Of a stretch of 64,000 nt of DNA, positions 24,159 to 32,719 are shown piece by piece (within the stretch, counting starts at the first letter, position 1; each line of letters starts with the position of its first letter). Source of the DNA: Streptomyces abyssalis (lineage in GTDB: Bacteria; Actinomycetota; Actinomycetes; Streptomycetales; Streptomycetaceae); assembly GCF_001751365.1 (NCBI RefSeq), contig NZ_LJGT01000036.1:124001-188000 (forward strand), given 5' to 3'. The translations under genes were made by a program, and so were the position numbers. The notes under the pieces were generated by a model, which worked only from the letters and a program-made list of their open reading frames with translations, made no database searches and was not told where the DNA came from.

Positions 24159-24616
24159 CCGTCTGTCCCCCGGTTTCCTTCTGGTCCAGGCCTGTTGCGG
24201 CCGGCATCGGAACAGAACCGGATTCGCCGCAGATGGTCGTCGGTGCCAACTGGTCTTTCTTCACGTGCTGGTCGTCTTTCACGTGCTGCACCCCCGTCTT
24301 CGCACCCGTGAGTGCGAAGTGATCGCAGTGCCATGGGAATTGGTCCGGGAGCTTCGCCCTGCTTCGGAAATGCGTTGTGGTCCGTACCACGGCGGCGCGG
24401 CAGCGCAATACCGGGCATCATCGGCAAGTCCGACAAGTGGGAAGTCCCGACGGCATTCTAGGGAGCACGGGAATGCCGGTCGAGACTTCTGTCAAAGCAC
24501 ATGCAATTCTGGACGCACATATGGGCCATGTCCGGGCAAGTCACGCCTGGGACACCGCAGTTCGCTCCCGCCGGCACCTGCCCGCTCCCGCCCCGCAGGA
24601 CGGACCGGCTTCAGCT
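24159..24616. promoter_or_regulatory. Upstream region of the SARP gene with two CACGTG direct repeats and inverted repeats
   Basis: No gene is seen in these 458 bases, which are less GC-rich than the surroundings. TTCACGTGCTG occurs twice, 18 bp apart (TCACGTGCTG at 24261-24270 and 24279-24288). An inverted repeat CTTCGCAC-N6-GTGCGAAG lies at 24298-24319 and another, CGGCATTC-N12-GAATGCCG, at 24451-24478. Positions about 100-160 bases before the SARP start suit operator sites; the protein that binds is unknown. Confidence 0.5.
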
Positions 24617-25870
24617 TCACCGCTGCGCCGGCCGCGCCTCGTCCACCGTCGCGGCAGGGGGCCCGGCCCCGGGGCCGTCCCCCTCGCCGCCGCTGCCACG
24701 GAGGGCCCGGCGTCGCCGCATCCACCCCCGCAGGGCGCCGGCCGCGGGCTCGGTCCAGCGGGCGGCCGGCGGTCCGGCGACGACCAGGAGCAGCACATAC
24801 GCCGTCGCGAGCGGCCCGATGCGCGGCTCGGTGCTCACGGCGAGCCCGGCGACGACGATGGAGAACTCGCCACGCGCGACGAGGGCGCCGCCCGCCCGCA
24901 GCCGCCCGCGGCGGCTGATCCCGGCACGCCGCGCCGCGTACCAGCCGGTGACGATCTTGGTGGCGATGGTGACGGCGGCCAGCAGCAACGCGGGGAACAG
25001 CACCGGCGGGATCTCTGACGGCGTCGTCGACAGCCCGAAGAAGACGAAGAAGACGGCGGCGAACAGGTCCCGCAGCGGCGTGAGCAAAGCCCGCGCGTTC
25101 TCCGCGGTCTCCCCCGAGAGCGCGATGCCGACGAGGAACGCGCCGACCGCTGCGGAGACTTGGAGCTTCTGCGCGATCCCGGCGACGAGCAGCGTCAGGC
25201 CGAGAACGACGAGCAGCAGCAGCTCCGGCGTATCGGAGCTGACAGCCCGGCTTATGACCCGCCCGTGCCGCAGGGCGACGTACAGCACCGCTCCGACGGT
25301 CCCCAGCGCCACCAGCAGGGTGACGCTGCCGCCCGCCACGCCCGCGCCGGCGAGCAGCGCGCTGAGCAGCGGGAGATACACCGCCATGGACAGGTCCTCC
25401 ATGACGAGTACGCCGAGGACGACCGGGGTCTCGCGGTTGCCGAGACGGCGAAGGTCCGTGAGGACCTTCGCGATCACTCCGGACGAGGAGATCCAGGTGA
25501 CTCCGGCGAGTGCCAGCACTCCGGCGGGCCCCCAGCCCAGCAGCAGCCCGGCGAGGGCGCCGGGTGTGGCGTTGAGCAGGAAGTCGACCATTCCGGAGGG
25601 GTATTGGGTCTTCAGGCTCGTCACGAGTTCGGACGCGGTGTATTCGAGGCCGAGCAGCAGCAGGAGCAGGATCACCCCTATCTCCGCGCCGACCTCGATG
25701 AACCCCTCGCTGGCGCTGAGCGGGAAGAAACCGCCGTGCCCGAAGGCGAGACCGCCCAGCAGGTAGAGCGGTATCGGTGACATGCCGATGCGCCCGGCGA
25801 AACGTCCCACGAGGCCGAGGCCGAGGATCACGGCGCCCAGTTCGATCAGCAGAACAGTGGTGTCGTGCAC
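24617..25870 (-). CDS. Cation/proton antiporter, CPA2 (KefB/KhtU-like)
   Basis: 417 residues from a GTG, about 12 membrane helices. The sequence begins LLIELGAVILGLGLVGRFAGRIGMSPIPLYLLGGLAFG and contains GLEYTASEL, SSSGVIAKVL, LVMEDLSMAVYLPLLSALLAG and GALVARGEFSIVVAGLA, which are typical of CPA2 K+(Na+)/H+ antiporters. It has no TrkA-N domain of its own. The preceding gene on the same strand encodes a separate TrkA-C-type subunit, as in KhtTU systems that expel potassium. It acts in the cytoplasmic membrane. It is not related to the RiPP cluster in function, as far as can be seen. Confidence 0.85.
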   Translation of the reverse strand: MHDTTVLLIELGAVILGLGLVGRFAGRIGMSPIPLYLLGGLAFGHGGFFPLSASEGFIEVGAEIGVILLLLLLGLEYTASELVTSLKTQYPSGMVDFLLNATPGALAGLLLGWGPAGVLALAGVTWISSSGVIAKVLTDLRRLGNRETPVVLGVLVMEDLSMAVYLPLLSALLAGAGVAGGSVTLLVALGTVGAVLYVALRHGRVISRAVSSDTPELLLLVVLGLTLLVAGIAQKLQVSAAVGAFLVGIALSGETAENARALLTPLRDLFAAVFFVFFGLSTTPSEIPPVLFPALLLAAVTIATKIVTGWYAARRAGISRRGRLRAGGALVARGEFSIVVAGLAVSTEPRIGPLATAYVLLLVVAGPPAARWTEPAAGALRGWMRRRRALRGSGGEGDGPGAGPPAATVDEARPAQR

Positions 25871-25988
25871 GCGCCCGGCCCGTCCCTTCCGTCCTCACGG
25901 GACCGGCCGGGACGGCCCGTCCCTCCGTGTCGCCCCTGTGCCGTCGCGGCGCCTGGGTCCGGCCCGTCGCACGGCCAGGTGTCAGGTG

Positions 25989-26465
25989 TCAGGTGCCGCT
26001 GATGATGCGCGCCAGTTCGTCGACGCCCTCGCGGGTGCCGACCGCGACCACCGCGTCACCGGCTTCGAGCCGGAACTCCGGCCCGGGAGAGGGGTGCGGT
26101 CCCGTGCGGCGGAGCACCGCCACGATGTAGGCGCCGGTGCGGGTGCGGGCGCGGGTCTCCCCCAACGGGCGGCTGCGGTACGGGGAATGGGTCGTCACCG
26201 GAATCCGCTCGGTGACCAGGTCCAGGTCCATCTCGCCGGTACCGAGCCCGGGGGTGTCCGGGGGTGCGAGCAGCTCGGCCAGGGACGCCGCCTCATCGGT
26301 GTCGAGCGGCACCGTGGCCTGGCAGGCGTCGGGGTCGTCCGGCTCGTAGAAGCCGAGGAACCGCCGCCCGTCCTGATGGGCGACGACGGAGATGTGGCGG
26401 CCCGCCCGGGTCTCGATGTCGTACTGCGTGCCGACTCCCGGCAGCTTGGTGCGCTGCGTGGTCAT
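25989..26465 (-). CDS. TrkA-C-domain regulatory subunit of the antiporter (KhtT-like)
   Basis: 158 residues from ATG 26465. The start MTTQRTKLPGVGTQYDIETRAGRHISVVAHQDGRR is the KhtT-type N-terminus. Residues about 75-158 form an RCK_C/TrkA-C domain (GAYIVAVLRR, FRLEAGDAVVAVGTREGVDELARII) that binds small ligands and gates the partner channel. It is 118 bases upstream of the antiporter gene on the same strand, so one transcript is likely. Confidence 0.85.
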   Translation of the reverse strand: MTTQRTKLPGVGTQYDIETRAGRHISVVAHQDGRRFLGFYEPDDPDACQATVPLDTDEAASLAELLAPPDTPGLGTGEMDLDLVTERIPVTTHSPYRSRPLGETRARTRTGAYIVAVLRRTGPHPSPGPEFRLEAGDAVVAVGTREGVDELARIISGT

Positions 26466-26698
26466 GGCTGCCTCTGCCTCCTCGGAGAGTGCGATACGGG
26501 CCGCACACGGGCGGCGAGGACGAGAGTAACCCGCACGGCGCACCCGCCTCGAACCGCACCCTTCACCCGCAACCGCGTGCTCGGTCCGGCTTCGGTCCCG
26601 CCGCACGCGGCTGTCACGCGCACCAGCAGCACGCGGCGGCAGCACGCACCCGCCGCACCAGGTGCCCGCCGTCAGGTGACCGCCGTCAGGCGGTCGCG

Positions 26699-27721
26699 TC
26701 AGGAGCCGTCCGGGTCGGCGCGCTCCAGCGCCGGCTTCGGCCCCGGCTCGGCCTCCGTCAGCAGATAGTCGGCCGCGGCGGTGTCGGTGACGATGCTGGT
26801 GACCAGGCCGGAGCGCAGCACCGCTCCGATGGCCTCCGCCTTGCGCTGCCCTCCGGCGATGGCGATCACCTCGGGGACGCGGCGCAGCCGCTCGGCCTCG
26901 ACGGTGATGCAGCGCTCCCCCAGGTCACGTCCGATGCGGCGGCCGCTCTTGTCGAAGAGGTGCGCGGACATCTCCGCCGCCACTCCCAGCGAGGAGTAGT
27001 GCTCGCGCTCGGAGTCGCTGAGCATGTCGTGGACGGTGGAGATTCCCGGTTCCCAGGAGCCGATGGAGACGGCGGCGACGGTGACCTTGTCGAAGTACTC
27101 GAAGGCGCGCGCGATGCCCGTCTGGCTGCGCAGAGCCGCGGCGGTCGCGGGGTCGGGCAGCAGCATCGGGGCGTACACCGGGTGCGCCTCGCCGCCGGCG
27201 ACCTCGGCTGCCCGCCGTACGGCCTCGACGGATCCGCGGTCGGCGGTGCCCGCGTCGTAGACACCGGTGAGCTGCACGACCGTGCAGGGCGGCAGCTGGC
27301 GCAGCGCGGCCGCCATGTGTGTGGTGGAGCGGCCCCAGGCGAGGCCCAGCACATCTCCTTCGGTGACGAGTTCACCGAGGAGGCCGGCTGCGACCTCGCC
27401 CAGGTTCTCGGGGTCGGCGCCGTCGTCGGCTGCCTCGGACGGCGACTCGACGACCACGACGTGCCGCAGCCCGTAGCGGGCGCGGAGCGCGTCCGAGCGG
27501 TCGGCGTCCAGTTCCGCGGGGACTCTGATCTCGATACGGACCAGGTCCCGCTCCAGCGCCGTCTCCAGAACCCGCGCCACTTTGAAGCGGCTCACGCCGA
27601 ACTCGTCCGCGATCTGGATCTTGGATTTGCCCTCAAGGTAGAAGCGGCGTGCCATGGCCGCCGCCTGCATGAGCTCGGCGGGTCCCATACGTGTGGTCCG
27701 ACCCGACGACACCGCACTCAC
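26699..27721 (-). CDS. SorC/DeoR-type sugar-responsive transcriptional regulator
   Basis: 340 residues from a GTG at 27721 (an ATG at 27688 is the alternative). The HTH lies at about 30-52 (KIQIADEFGVSRFKVARVLETAL), followed by a SorC-type sugar-phosphate-binding domain (GDVLGLAWGRSTTHMAAAL, VQLTGVYDAGTADRGS, GDLGERC). Such proteins sense sugar phosphates. It lies just downstream of rpe on the same strand, as in other Streptomyces, which suggests control linked to pentose-phosphate metabolism; targets are not visible. Confidence 0.85.
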   Translation of the reverse strand: MSAVSSGRTTRMGPAELMQAAAMARRFYLEGKSKIQIADEFGVSRFKVARVLETALERDLVRIEIRVPAELDADRSDALRARYGLRHVVVVESPSEAADDGADPENLGEVAAGLLGELVTEGDVLGLAWGRSTTHMAAALRQLPPCTVVQLTGVYDAGTADRGSVEAVRRAAEVAGGEAHPVYAPMLLPDPATAAALRSQTGIARAFEYFDKVTVAAVSIGSWEPGISTVHDMLSDSEREHYSSLGVAAEMSAHLFDKSGRRIGRDLGERCITVEAERLRRVPEVIAIAGGQRKAEAIGAVLRSGLVTSIVTDTAAADYLLTEAEPGPKPALERADPDGS

Positions 27722-27915
27722 CTCACTGTCCTGCCGTACGTACGCATCAGCGCTGAGCGTTCATCCTTGCAGATCCCCGGTTGCCTCGATCCCACTCTGC
27801 GTCCCCGGCCGGCTCCGGACGGCATGTCCGGTGCCTGAATCCAGTGTGCGCACACGCCCACGCGCGCAGAACCGGAGGCGGTGCGGATACGGGGGTCAGC
27901 TCCCCGGCACGCGGG

Positions 27916-28605
27916 TCACCGGGGGGCCGTGCCGGATCCGCCGGCTCTGCGGGCCGCCTCCTCCGCCTGCTGGCGCAGGCCCCGTACGGCCGCCGCGGGG
28001 TCGTCGGTGCCGTAGACCGACGAGCCGGCGACGAAGACGTCCGCACCGGCCTCGGCGCACTGCTCGATGGTGGAGGCGGAGACCCCGCCGTCGACCTGGA
28101 GCCACATCTCCAGGCCGTGCTTGTCCATCAGCTGCCGGGCGCGGCGGATCTTCGGCAGCATTATGTCGAGGAATGCCTGCCCGCCGAATCCGGGTTCGAC
28201 CGTCATCACCAGCAGCATGTCCAGCTCCGGCAGCAGATCCTCGTACAGCTCGACGGGGGTGGCGGGCTTGAGGGCCATCGACGCCCGGGCGCCGAGTGCC
28301 TTGATCTCGCGCGCGAGCCGTACGGGAGCTGCCGCCGCCTCCGCGTGGAAGGTGACGGAGCGGGCACCGGCGTCGACGTACTGCGGCGCCCAGCGGTCCG
28401 GTTCCTCGATCATCAGGTGGCAGTCCAGCGGGATGTCGGTCGCCTTGCTCAACGCCTCGACGACGGGTGTCCCGAGGGTGAGGTTGGGGACGAAGTGGCT
28501 GTCCATGACGTCGACATGGAGCCAGTCCGCGCCGGTCACCGCATCGGCCTCGTCGGCGAGACGCGCGAAGTCGGCCGAGAGGATGCTGGGGCTGATCTGA
28601 GCCAT
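27916..28605 (-). CDS. rpe: Ribulose-phosphate 3-epimerase
   Basis: 229 residues from ATG 28605. A complete TIM-barrel enzyme: [74 protein letters not shown] and a FVAGSSVYG phosphate loop. The catalytic Asp pair (DVMD and the DGG Asp) and metal-binding His residues are present. It interconverts D-ribulose 5-phosphate and D-xylulose 5-phosphate. Codons before 28605 encode an Arg/Gly-rich tail without homology and are excluded. Confidence 0.97.
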   Translation of the reverse strand: MAQISPSILSADFARLADEADAVTGADWLHVDVMDSHFVPNLTLGTPVVEALSKATDIPLDCHLMIEEPDRWAPQYVDAGARSVTFHAEAAAAPVRLAREIKALGARASMALKPATPVELYEDLLPELDMLLVMTVEPGFGGQAFLDIMLPKIRRARQLMDKHGLEMWLQVDGGVSASTIEQCAEAGADVFVAGSSVYGTDDPAAAVRGLRQQAEEAARRAGGSGTAPR

Positions 28606-28897
28606 GTGCCTGCTGCCTGCCTGTCCGGACCGTCGGGCCGGGGCGTGTTCCGCCCGTCCCGTCTGAGCTGCCCCCGGGCCGTACGGCGCCGGGCGTGCGG
28701 CCCCGGGGCGTCCGGGTGCCGCACGCCGGATCATGTCATCCGCCGGGCGGTGCCTCTCGCGCGGCCACGGCTTACCGGCCGGGTGCCCGCGTCGGGGCGC
28801 ACCGTGCGACCCTCACGGCGGCTCGCACGGTGCGTGAACACGCGGCCGCCCGCAGCGGAACCGTCCGCCGCGGGCCGGGCCGTCCGCCGGAGTGTGC

Positions 28898-30328
28898 TCA
28901 GAGCCAGCCTGGGACGACGAAGAACAGCCACGTCACCGGCGGTGCGATGGCGACCATGCTGAATCCCCAGACCATCAGCCGCCGGAACACCATGTCCCGT
29001 TGTTCCTTCGGGGAGTTCGCGGTGACCAGCGCGCCGCTGGTGGAGAAGGGCGAGGAGTCGACCACGGACGAGGAGATCGCGAGAGCGACGATGAGCCCGA
29101 CCGCACCCACGTGACCGTCCTGCAGGAAGGGCACGGCCAGCGGGATGAGCGCGCCCAGGATGCCGGTGGTGGAGGCGAAGGCCGACACCACTGCGCCGAT
29201 GAAGCAGATCAGCAGCGCGCCCAGCAGCGGAGCGTTGATACCGGCCACGCTCTCACCGAGGTAGTCGATGGTCCCCATGTTCTCCATCATCGTGACGAAC
29301 GTGACGATGCCGCAGACGAGAAGGACCGTGGACCAGGCGCAGGCGTCGACCGCTCCCTTGGCGGACGCCGGGTTCACCAGGGTGAGCACGACGCCGACGG
29401 TGAGCGCCATGAGACCGGGGTCGGCCTCGAAGAAGAGCGTCCCGACGACCATGCCGACGAGCCCGACGAGTGTGAGGATCCGGATGCCGTTCAGCTTTAC
29501 GGCTTCTTCCTCCTCCACGTCGGCGTCCGCACCGCTCCCGCCCGCGGGAGCTGTCACCGGCGCCGGGGAACCGCCGGTCCTGGTCGCCGTCGCCGCTGTG
29601 CCGCCCTCCGCACCGGGCTCTGTCTTCCCGTCGCCGGCCGGTGCGCCGGCCGTGACCAGCGAACCGCCCTCGTCCTCACCGGAGTCCGCCGCCGGGTCCT
29701 TGGATTCGCCGTCGGCACGGCGTCCGATCAGGCTGCGCCCGCCGAACAGGAAGAAGACGACGAGGCTGAGGACGACGTTGAAGAGGAAGGAGGCAACGAA
29801 GAGGAGAGTCGGATTGGCCTCGAGTTCGCTCTTGGCCACGACGCCGTTCGTGATACTGCCGAAGATGCTGATCGGCGAGAAACCGCCGGCGCTGGCTCCG
29901 TTGATGATCAGCAGGCCCATGAGGACGGGATTGATCCGGTAGCGCACGCAGAATCCCATGCCGATGGGGGCGATGATCCCCACGGCTGCCGGAACGACCG
30001 CGCCCGTGGCCGTGAGCACCGCCGTGACCAGGAACATCACCCAGGGGATGAGTGCGATCCTGCCGCCCACGGCCTGTGTCGCCGAATGGACGAGCCAGTT
30101 CACCGTTCCGTTGTTCGTGGCGATGGCGAAAAGGAATGTGACACCGACGAGCACGACGAAGAGGTCGCCCGGGAATCCGCCGAATATGTCGTCCGCGGAC
30201 TGACCCATGAAACCGCTTCCGATCACAAAGGCAGCGACAATGGCCAGTGCGCCCATGTGGACCGATGTAAGGGTGGCGATGGCGAATACCAGGACCAACC
30301 CGATGATGGATATGACATGAACTGACAC
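28898..30328 (-). CDS. MatC/DcuC-like dicarboxylate carrier
   Basis: 476 residues from a GTG with GAGGAA upstream. It has about 12 membrane segments split into two halves by an acidic, Gly/Ala-rich hydrophilic linker (about 210-285). The N-half (VHVISIIGLVLVFAIATLTSVHMGALAIVAAFVIG) resembles the MatC_N domain, and ATGAVVPAAVGIIAPIG with SSSVVDSSPFSTSGALV are ion-transporter-fold hairpin motifs. MatC-type carriers take up malonate and related dicarboxylates. It follows the IclR gene on the same strand and lies next to the catabolic operon at 31414-37751, so it may import that pathway's substrate. Confidence 0.78.
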   Translation of the reverse strand: MSVHVISIIGLVLVFAIATLTSVHMGALAIVAAFVIGSGFMGQSADDIFGGFPGDLFVVLVGVTFLFAIATNNGTVNWLVHSATQAVGGRIALIPWVMFLVTAVLTATGAVVPAAVGIIAPIGMGFCVRYRINPVLMGLLIINGASAGGFSPISIFGSITNGVVAKSELEANPTLLFVASFLFNVVLSLVVFFLFGGRSLIGRRADGESKDPAADSGEDEGGSLVTAGAPAGDGKTEPGAEGGTAATATRTGGSPAPVTAPAGGSGADADVEEEEAVKLNGIRILTLVGLVGMVVGTLFFEADPGLMALTVGVVLTLVNPASAKGAVDACAWSTVLLVCGIVTFVTMMENMGTIDYLGESVAGINAPLLGALLICFIGAVVSAFASTTGILGALIPLAVPFLQDGHVGAVGLIVALAISSSVVDSSPFSTSGALVTANSPKEQRDMVFRRLMVWGFSMVAIAPPVTWLFFVVPGWL

Positions 30329-30550
30329 GAGGCTTCCTCGCCTTCGGTCGAACGGTCACTTCAAAGGCGTGCCGGCGCAAATCCGAGCCGGAATCAGAAA
30401 CCTTTCCGGGCCCTGTGACTCCGCCGTTGCGAGCGCTTCTGGGGATTGCCCGCAAAACGCCAAACCATTCCGCGATCCGGAATCCGATTTTCGCCTTGGG
30501 TGAGTATGAGAGGGGGGTCGGGGCCCGTCAAGACTTCGCGCGAGGATCCT

Positions 30551-31315
30551 TCATCCGCCGTCGCCCTCCTCGTGCGCGCGTCCCAGAGCTGTGCTGATTC
30601 TCTTGGCCGCCTCGTTGACGAGAGCGCCGTAGACGGGTCTCGCCTCGTCCGTCATGCGGCTCGTCGGCACGTTGATGCTGATGCTGGCGACCGGAAGCCC
30701 TGCCTCCCCGATGACCGCCGACGCCACGGCCGAGACGTCAGCGCGCCACTCGCCGCTGTTGGTCGCCCAGCCCCGCTCCCGCGTCCTGGCCAGTTCGGCG
30801 CGCAGCCGGGCCGCATCGGTGATCGTCGTGTCGGTGAACTCCCGCAGACCCTCGGCGATGTAGCGCTCGACGGCTTCCTGCGGGTCGGCGGCCAGCACCG
30901 CCTTCCCGTTGGCGGATGCGTGCACGGCGAGGTTCTGCCCGAGCGGCAGGATGATCCGTACGGGCTGCGACGTCTCGAGGCGCTCGACCAGCACCACCTT
31001 GCTGCCCTCGCGGACCGCCAGGTGAACCGTCTCGTCGGTACGGCGGCGCAGCTCCTCCATCACGGGCAGCGCGATGTCGCGCAGGCCCAGCTCGTCGGTG
31101 GCGTGCCGGCCGACGTGCAGCGCCTTGGTGGTGACGACCCAGCGCGTGGGGACGGAGCCGGTCGGCCGGATCCACCCCGCCTCCTTCAGCGTGACGAGCG
31201 TGCGCTGCACGGAGGACTTGGGCAGGCCCATCGCCCGTGCCAGGTCGGCGACGCCGATCGGCTGGCGGACGGCGAGTTCTTCGAGAGCCCGGAGGGCGTT
31301 GAGGACGTTCTGCAT
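30551..31315 (-). CDS. IclR-family transcriptional regulator
   Basis: 254 residues from ATG 31315 (the frame stays open to 31390, but that would cross the operator). The winged helix is about 5-60 (ALRALEELAVRQPIGVADLARAMGLPKSSVQRTLVTLKEAGWI). The IclR effector domain follows (GKAVLAADPQ, WATNSGEWRADVSAVASAVI, GLPVASISINVP). It is divergent, by 98 bases, from the four-gene operon at 31414, and a perfect palindrome lies between. It probably represses or activates that operon and perhaps the carrier gene behind it. The effector is likely a small organic acid, by analogy. Confidence 0.9.
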   Translation of the reverse strand: MQNVLNALRALEELAVRQPIGVADLARAMGLPKSSVQRTLVTLKEAGWIRPTGSVPTRWVVTTKALHVGRHATDELGLRDIALPVMEELRRRTDETVHLAVREGSKVVLVERLETSQPVRIILPLGQNLAVHASANGKAVLAADPQEAVERYIAEGLREFTDTTITDAARLRAELARTRERGWATNSGEWRADVSAVASAVIGEAGLPVASISINVPTSRMTDEARPVYGALVNEAAKRISTALGRAHEEGDGG

Positions 31316-31373
31316 CCATTGACTCGTTCCGTGGGGGAACCTTAGGCTCCGGTGTGCCGCCAGACGATACAGC

Positions 31374-31390
31374 GTGCCGTATAACGGCAC
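31374..31390. promoter_or_regulatory. Palindromic operator candidate for the IclR protein
   Basis: GTGCCGT-ATA-ACGGCAC is a perfect 7-3-7 palindrome in the 98-bp divergent region. It covers TATAAC (31380-31385), a plausible -10 box for the forward operon whose start codon is at 31414. A partial half-site GTGCCG lies about 20 bp to the left. The placement suggests repression by blocking RNA polymerase. Confidence 0.65.
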
Positions 31391-31413
31391 AAGCCCTTGC
31401 GAGGAGCCGGCTC

Positions 31414-32586
31414 ATGACGCCGCGTACCGGTCGCCACTTCCTGCAGATCCCCGGACCGACCAACGTCCCCGACCGGGTGCTGCGCGCCATGTCGGCGCCG
31501 ACGATGGACCACCGCGGGCCGGAGTTCTCGGCACTGACGCACCGTCTGCTCGACGGACTGGGCCCGGTGTTCGGCACGACAGGGCCAGTCGTGATCTATC
31601 CCGCCTCCGGGACGGGCGCCTGGGAGGCGGCGCTGGTCAACACGCTCAGCCCCGGCGACCGGGTGCTCAGCTTCGAGACGGGTCACTTCTCCGCCCTCTG
31701 GCGGGAGATGGCCGGTTCGCTCGGCCTGGAGACCGCCACCGACTTCGTGCCCGGTGACTGGCGGCACGGCGCCGACCCCGGCGTCCTCGCCGAGCGGCTC
31801 ACCGCCGACAAGCAGCACGCGATCAAGGCGGTCTGCGTCGTGCACAACGAGACCTCCACGGGGGTGGCAAGCCGCATCCCGGAGATCCGCCGGGCCATGG
31901 ACGAGGCGGGACACCCGGCGCTGCTGCTCGTCGACACCATCTCCTCGCTCGGATCCATCGACTACCGGCACGACGAGTGGGGCGTGGACGTCACCGTCGC
32001 CGGCTCGCAGAAGGGTCTGATGCTGCCGCCGGGCCTGAGCTTCAACGCCGTCAGCGACAAGGCGCTCGCCGCCTCCCGCACGGCCCGGCTGCCGAAGGTC
32101 TTCTGGGACTGGAAGCCGGTCATCGAGGCGAACCGGCAGGGCTCGTTCCCGTACACCCCTGCCACCAACCTGCTCTACGGACTCGAAGAGGCGCTGGGCA
32201 TGCTCCGCGAGGAGGGCCTGCCGCAGGTCTTCGCCCGGCACGCCCGGCACGCCGCCGCCACCCGCGCCGCGGTGCGCGGCTGGGGCCTGGAGGTCCTCTG
32301 CCTGGACGAGCGGGAGCACTCCGGGTCGCTCACGGCGGTGCTGATGCCGGACGGACACGACGCCGACAAGCTACGCAAGATCATCCTTGAGCGGTTCGAC
32401 ATGTCGCTGGGCGCCGGCCTCGGGAAGCTGTCCGGCCGGGTCTTCCGCATCGGTCACCTCGGCCAGATCGGCGACCTCACCCTTGCGGGGACGCTCGCCG
32501 GTGTGCAGATGGGGCTCGAACTCGCCGGCGTGCCCGTCGGCACCGGCGGCCTCGGTGCGGCGCTGGACACACTGCGCGCGGAATGA
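31414..32586 (+). CDS. Class V aminotransferase, serine/alanine-glyoxylate type
   Basis: 390 residues with GAGGAG upstream of ATG 31414. GRHFLQIPGPTNVPDRVLRAM, the glyoxylate-aminotransferase start, is followed by YPASGTGAWEAALVNTL, VVHNETSTGV, LLLVDTISSLGS and the PLP-lysine motif VAGSQKGLMLPPG. These enzymes use glyoxylate (or pyruvate) as amino acceptor. Being first in an operon with a glycolate-oxidase-like protein, it may convert glyoxylate to glycine or, in reverse, supply an oxo acid. Substrate choice cannot be read from the sequence; the aspartate- and ureidoglycine-using relatives are alternatives. Confidence 0.85.
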   Translation: MTPRTGRHFLQIPGPTNVPDRVLRAMSAPTMDHRGPEFSALTHRLLDGLGPVFGTTGPVVIYPASGTGAWEAALVNTLSPGDRVLSFETGHFSALWREMAGSLGLETATDFVPGDWRHGADPGVLAERLTADKQHAIKAVCVVHNETSTGVASRIPEIRRAMDEAGHPALLLVDTISSLGSIDYRHDEWGVDVTVAGSQKGLMLPPGLSFNAVSDKALAASRTARLPKVFWDWKPVIEANRQGSFPYTPATNLLYGLEEALGMLREEGLPQVFARHARHAAATRAAVRGWGLEVLCLDEREHSGSLTAVLMPDGHDADKLRKIILERFDMSLGAGLGKLSGRVFRIGHLGQIGDLTLAGTLAGVQMGLELAGVPVGTGGLGAALDTLRAE

Positions 32587-32719
32587 CCGGCCGCGCCGCC
32601 CACGCCGTGCCCGCCCGGCCCGTCCCCCTGCTCCTCCCTCTCCTCGCCTCTCCCGCTTCTTCCTCCGTCCCGCCCACGCCGGTTCCGCGGCGTCCACGAG
32701 CACTTGGAGTCCGCAGCAC

